From positions 15,696 to 79,695 of the forward strand of contig JAFKEE010000058.1 in NCBI GenBank assembly GCA_017307505.1: DNA of 64,000 nucleotides, in the 5' to 3' direction. Shown here piece after piece: positions 63,249-64,000 of this stretch. The stretch is from Acidobacteriota bacterium (GTDB lineage Bacteria > Acidobacteriota > Terriglobia > Bryobacterales > Bryobacteraceae). The notes below the pieces were generated by a model. It did not search any database, was not told the DNA's origin, and saw only the letters and a list, made by a program, of their open reading frames with translations. Within the stretch, counting starts at the first letter, position 1, and every line of letters starts with the position of its first letter. The translations under genes and the position numbers were made by a program.

Positions 63249-63249
63249 C

Positions 63250-64000
63250 TCAGATCCAGAAGGATTCCCACACCAGCGCCTCAAAGTGATAGATGGCGCG
63301 GAAGCCGAAACGCTCGTAGAGCCGGATGGCCCGCTCGTTCGAGGCCGTGACCGTCAGCGACACTTCGCCGCAACCCTCCGATGCAAGGGCAGCCAGGCTG
63401 CGCCGCAGCATCTCGTAACCCACTCCGCCCCCCTGCAGTTCCGGCGCCAGGCACAATTGCGCGATGTGGCCCACCTGCGCGGCCACTTTGCTGGCCAGCG
63501 ACAGGCCCACCACCCGGCCGCGCCGGTCCAGCGCCACCCAGGAGGCGGGCTGCGAGAAATAGCCGCAGCCCGGGTACTGGACAATGTTCTGCAGAAAACG
63601 GCGGGCCCCCTGGTCGGAGTTGTACTGGTCGTTGATCTCGCTGTCGACATGGCCGGCGTAAACCGATCCGATCAACTGCGAAGATCCGTCCAGCCAGCGC
63701 ATGCTCCAGTTCTCGAGACGGATCTCGGGCTCGGGATGAACCGGCCGCCTGCCTTCGATCCCCACCGTGGAGGCCAGCATGAAGTGCCGCGAGTAGATGT
63801 AGGGGCGCAGCCCCACCGGCGCCACCTGGGAACTGCGCATGGCCAACTGCATGAGTTGAGCCTCGACGCGGCGAATCCAGGGGTAGCGGCGCAACTGGCC
63901 CAGCGCCGCGCCCAGCAGCATGTTTTCGTTGGCCGGCGAGCGCCACGCATCGCGCACGTAGAGGTCGCCAATGAGACCCTTGTGGTCCTCCATGACCCAG
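63250..64000 (-). CDS. GNAT-family N-acetyltransferase, probably 5' truncated by the window
   Basis: At least 247 residues are visible. The C-terminal part is a GNAT acetyl-CoA-binding domain: VGLSLASKVAAQVGHIAQLC, then the motif-A region LAPELQGGGVGYEMLRRSLA and ERAIRLYERFGFRAIYH. The first 40 residues (GLIGDLYVRDAWRS...) read like the middle of another GNAT-type motif-A region (GDLYV..AWR), and the frame is open to the window edge. The protein may therefore extend upstream as a tandem GNAT. The ATG at 63993 may be internal. The acetylated substrate is unknown. Confidence 0.8.
   Translation of the reverse strand, partial: WVMEDHKGLIGDLYVRDAWRSPANENMLLGAALGQLRRYPWIRRVEAQLMQLAMRSSQVAPVGLRPYIYSRHFMLASTVGIEGRRPVHPEPEIRLENWSMRWLDGSSQLIGSVYAGHVDSEINDQYNSDQGARRFLQNIVQYPGCGYFSQPASWVALDRRGRVVGLSLASKVAAQVGHIAQLCLAPELQGGGVGYEMLRRSLAALASEGCGEVSLTVTASNERAIRLYERFGFRAIYHFEALVWESFWI

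Overview
The window is chromosomal DNA from a GC-rich Gram-negative bacterium. The best fit is the Acidobacteriota, order Bryobacterales (Solibacter/Paludibaculum-like). This is an inference from gene content: many Tat-exported Gfo/Idh/MocA oxidoreductases, Tat-exported sulfatase and glycosidase-like proteins, a PmoA-like DUF6807 protein, a ThuA-domain protein, an N-terminal 'FLRYVVE...LKE..IG..VF' regulator family, and the 'STGP..EGKARSAQNARRHG' family, all common in that group. No rRNA, tRNA or CRISPR array was seen.

Layout. 1-1276: the 3' part of a Gfo/Idh/MocA dehydrogenase. About 1.4-9.4 kb: an accessory stretch, visibly more AT-rich between about 1.4 and 8.2 kb. It holds a PD-(D/E)XK-like nuclease candidate, three tandem paralogues of an undescribed secreted protein, a SAM methyltransferase, a decayed IS1380-type transposase, a frameshifted secreted-protein gene, a small secreted protein, and a truncated second copy of the methyltransferase 5' end lying exactly 2400 bp from the first. 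9.6-11.4 kb: a Tat aldo/keto reductase and a histidine phosphatase, separated by a 5 x 19 bp minisatellite and three perfect stem-loops. 11.5-18.5 kb: glpK-glpD (glycerol catabolism), a YCF48/sortilin-like repeat protein and an OmpA/PKD outer-membrane protein ending in a clear terminator. 18.6-24.8 kb: a Gdx/SugE guanidinium exporter with a candidate guanidine-responsive leader, a deoxyhypusine-synthase-like enzyme, a nucleotide pyrophosphatase-type phosphodiesterase, an enolase-superfamily enzyme overlapping a DUF6807 protein, and a DUF481 outer-membrane protein.

24.8-43.9 kb is a carbohydrate and redox region: a GH-like secreted protein, LssY-C and MscS proteins, a BrnTA toxin-antitoxin pair, GH4, GH95, mannonate dehydratase, a ThuA-domain protein, a CcdC-like membrane protein, a tightly overlapping ApbE-DoxX-Gfo/Idh operon, a membrane-anchored regulator-like protein and another Gfo/Idh/MocA protein. 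44-49 kb encodes a coiled-coil secreted protein and an RND efflux adaptor/pump pair. 48.9-60.5 kb is mixed housekeeping and accessory genes: a WbsX/GH99-like protein, a Ycf46-type AAA ATPase, a SagB-type nitroreductase, QueD, a sulfatase, a URO-D family protein, a TauE/SafE permease, acetate kinase, a radical SAM/SPASM enzyme behind a probable near-leaderless promoter, a quinone-oxidoreductase-like MDR and a rhomboid protease. 60.6-63.2 kb is a compressed Tad pilus locus (cpaB-tadB-tadC). The window ends inside a GNAT acetyltransferase.

The strongest candidates for something undescribed are the triplicated secreted two-cysteine family, the translationally coupled ApbE-DoxX-dehydrogenase operon whose DoxX protein carries a roughly 240-residue insertion, and the leader of the guanidinium exporter, in which an ACGG hairpin and an SD-sequestering hairpin share bases.
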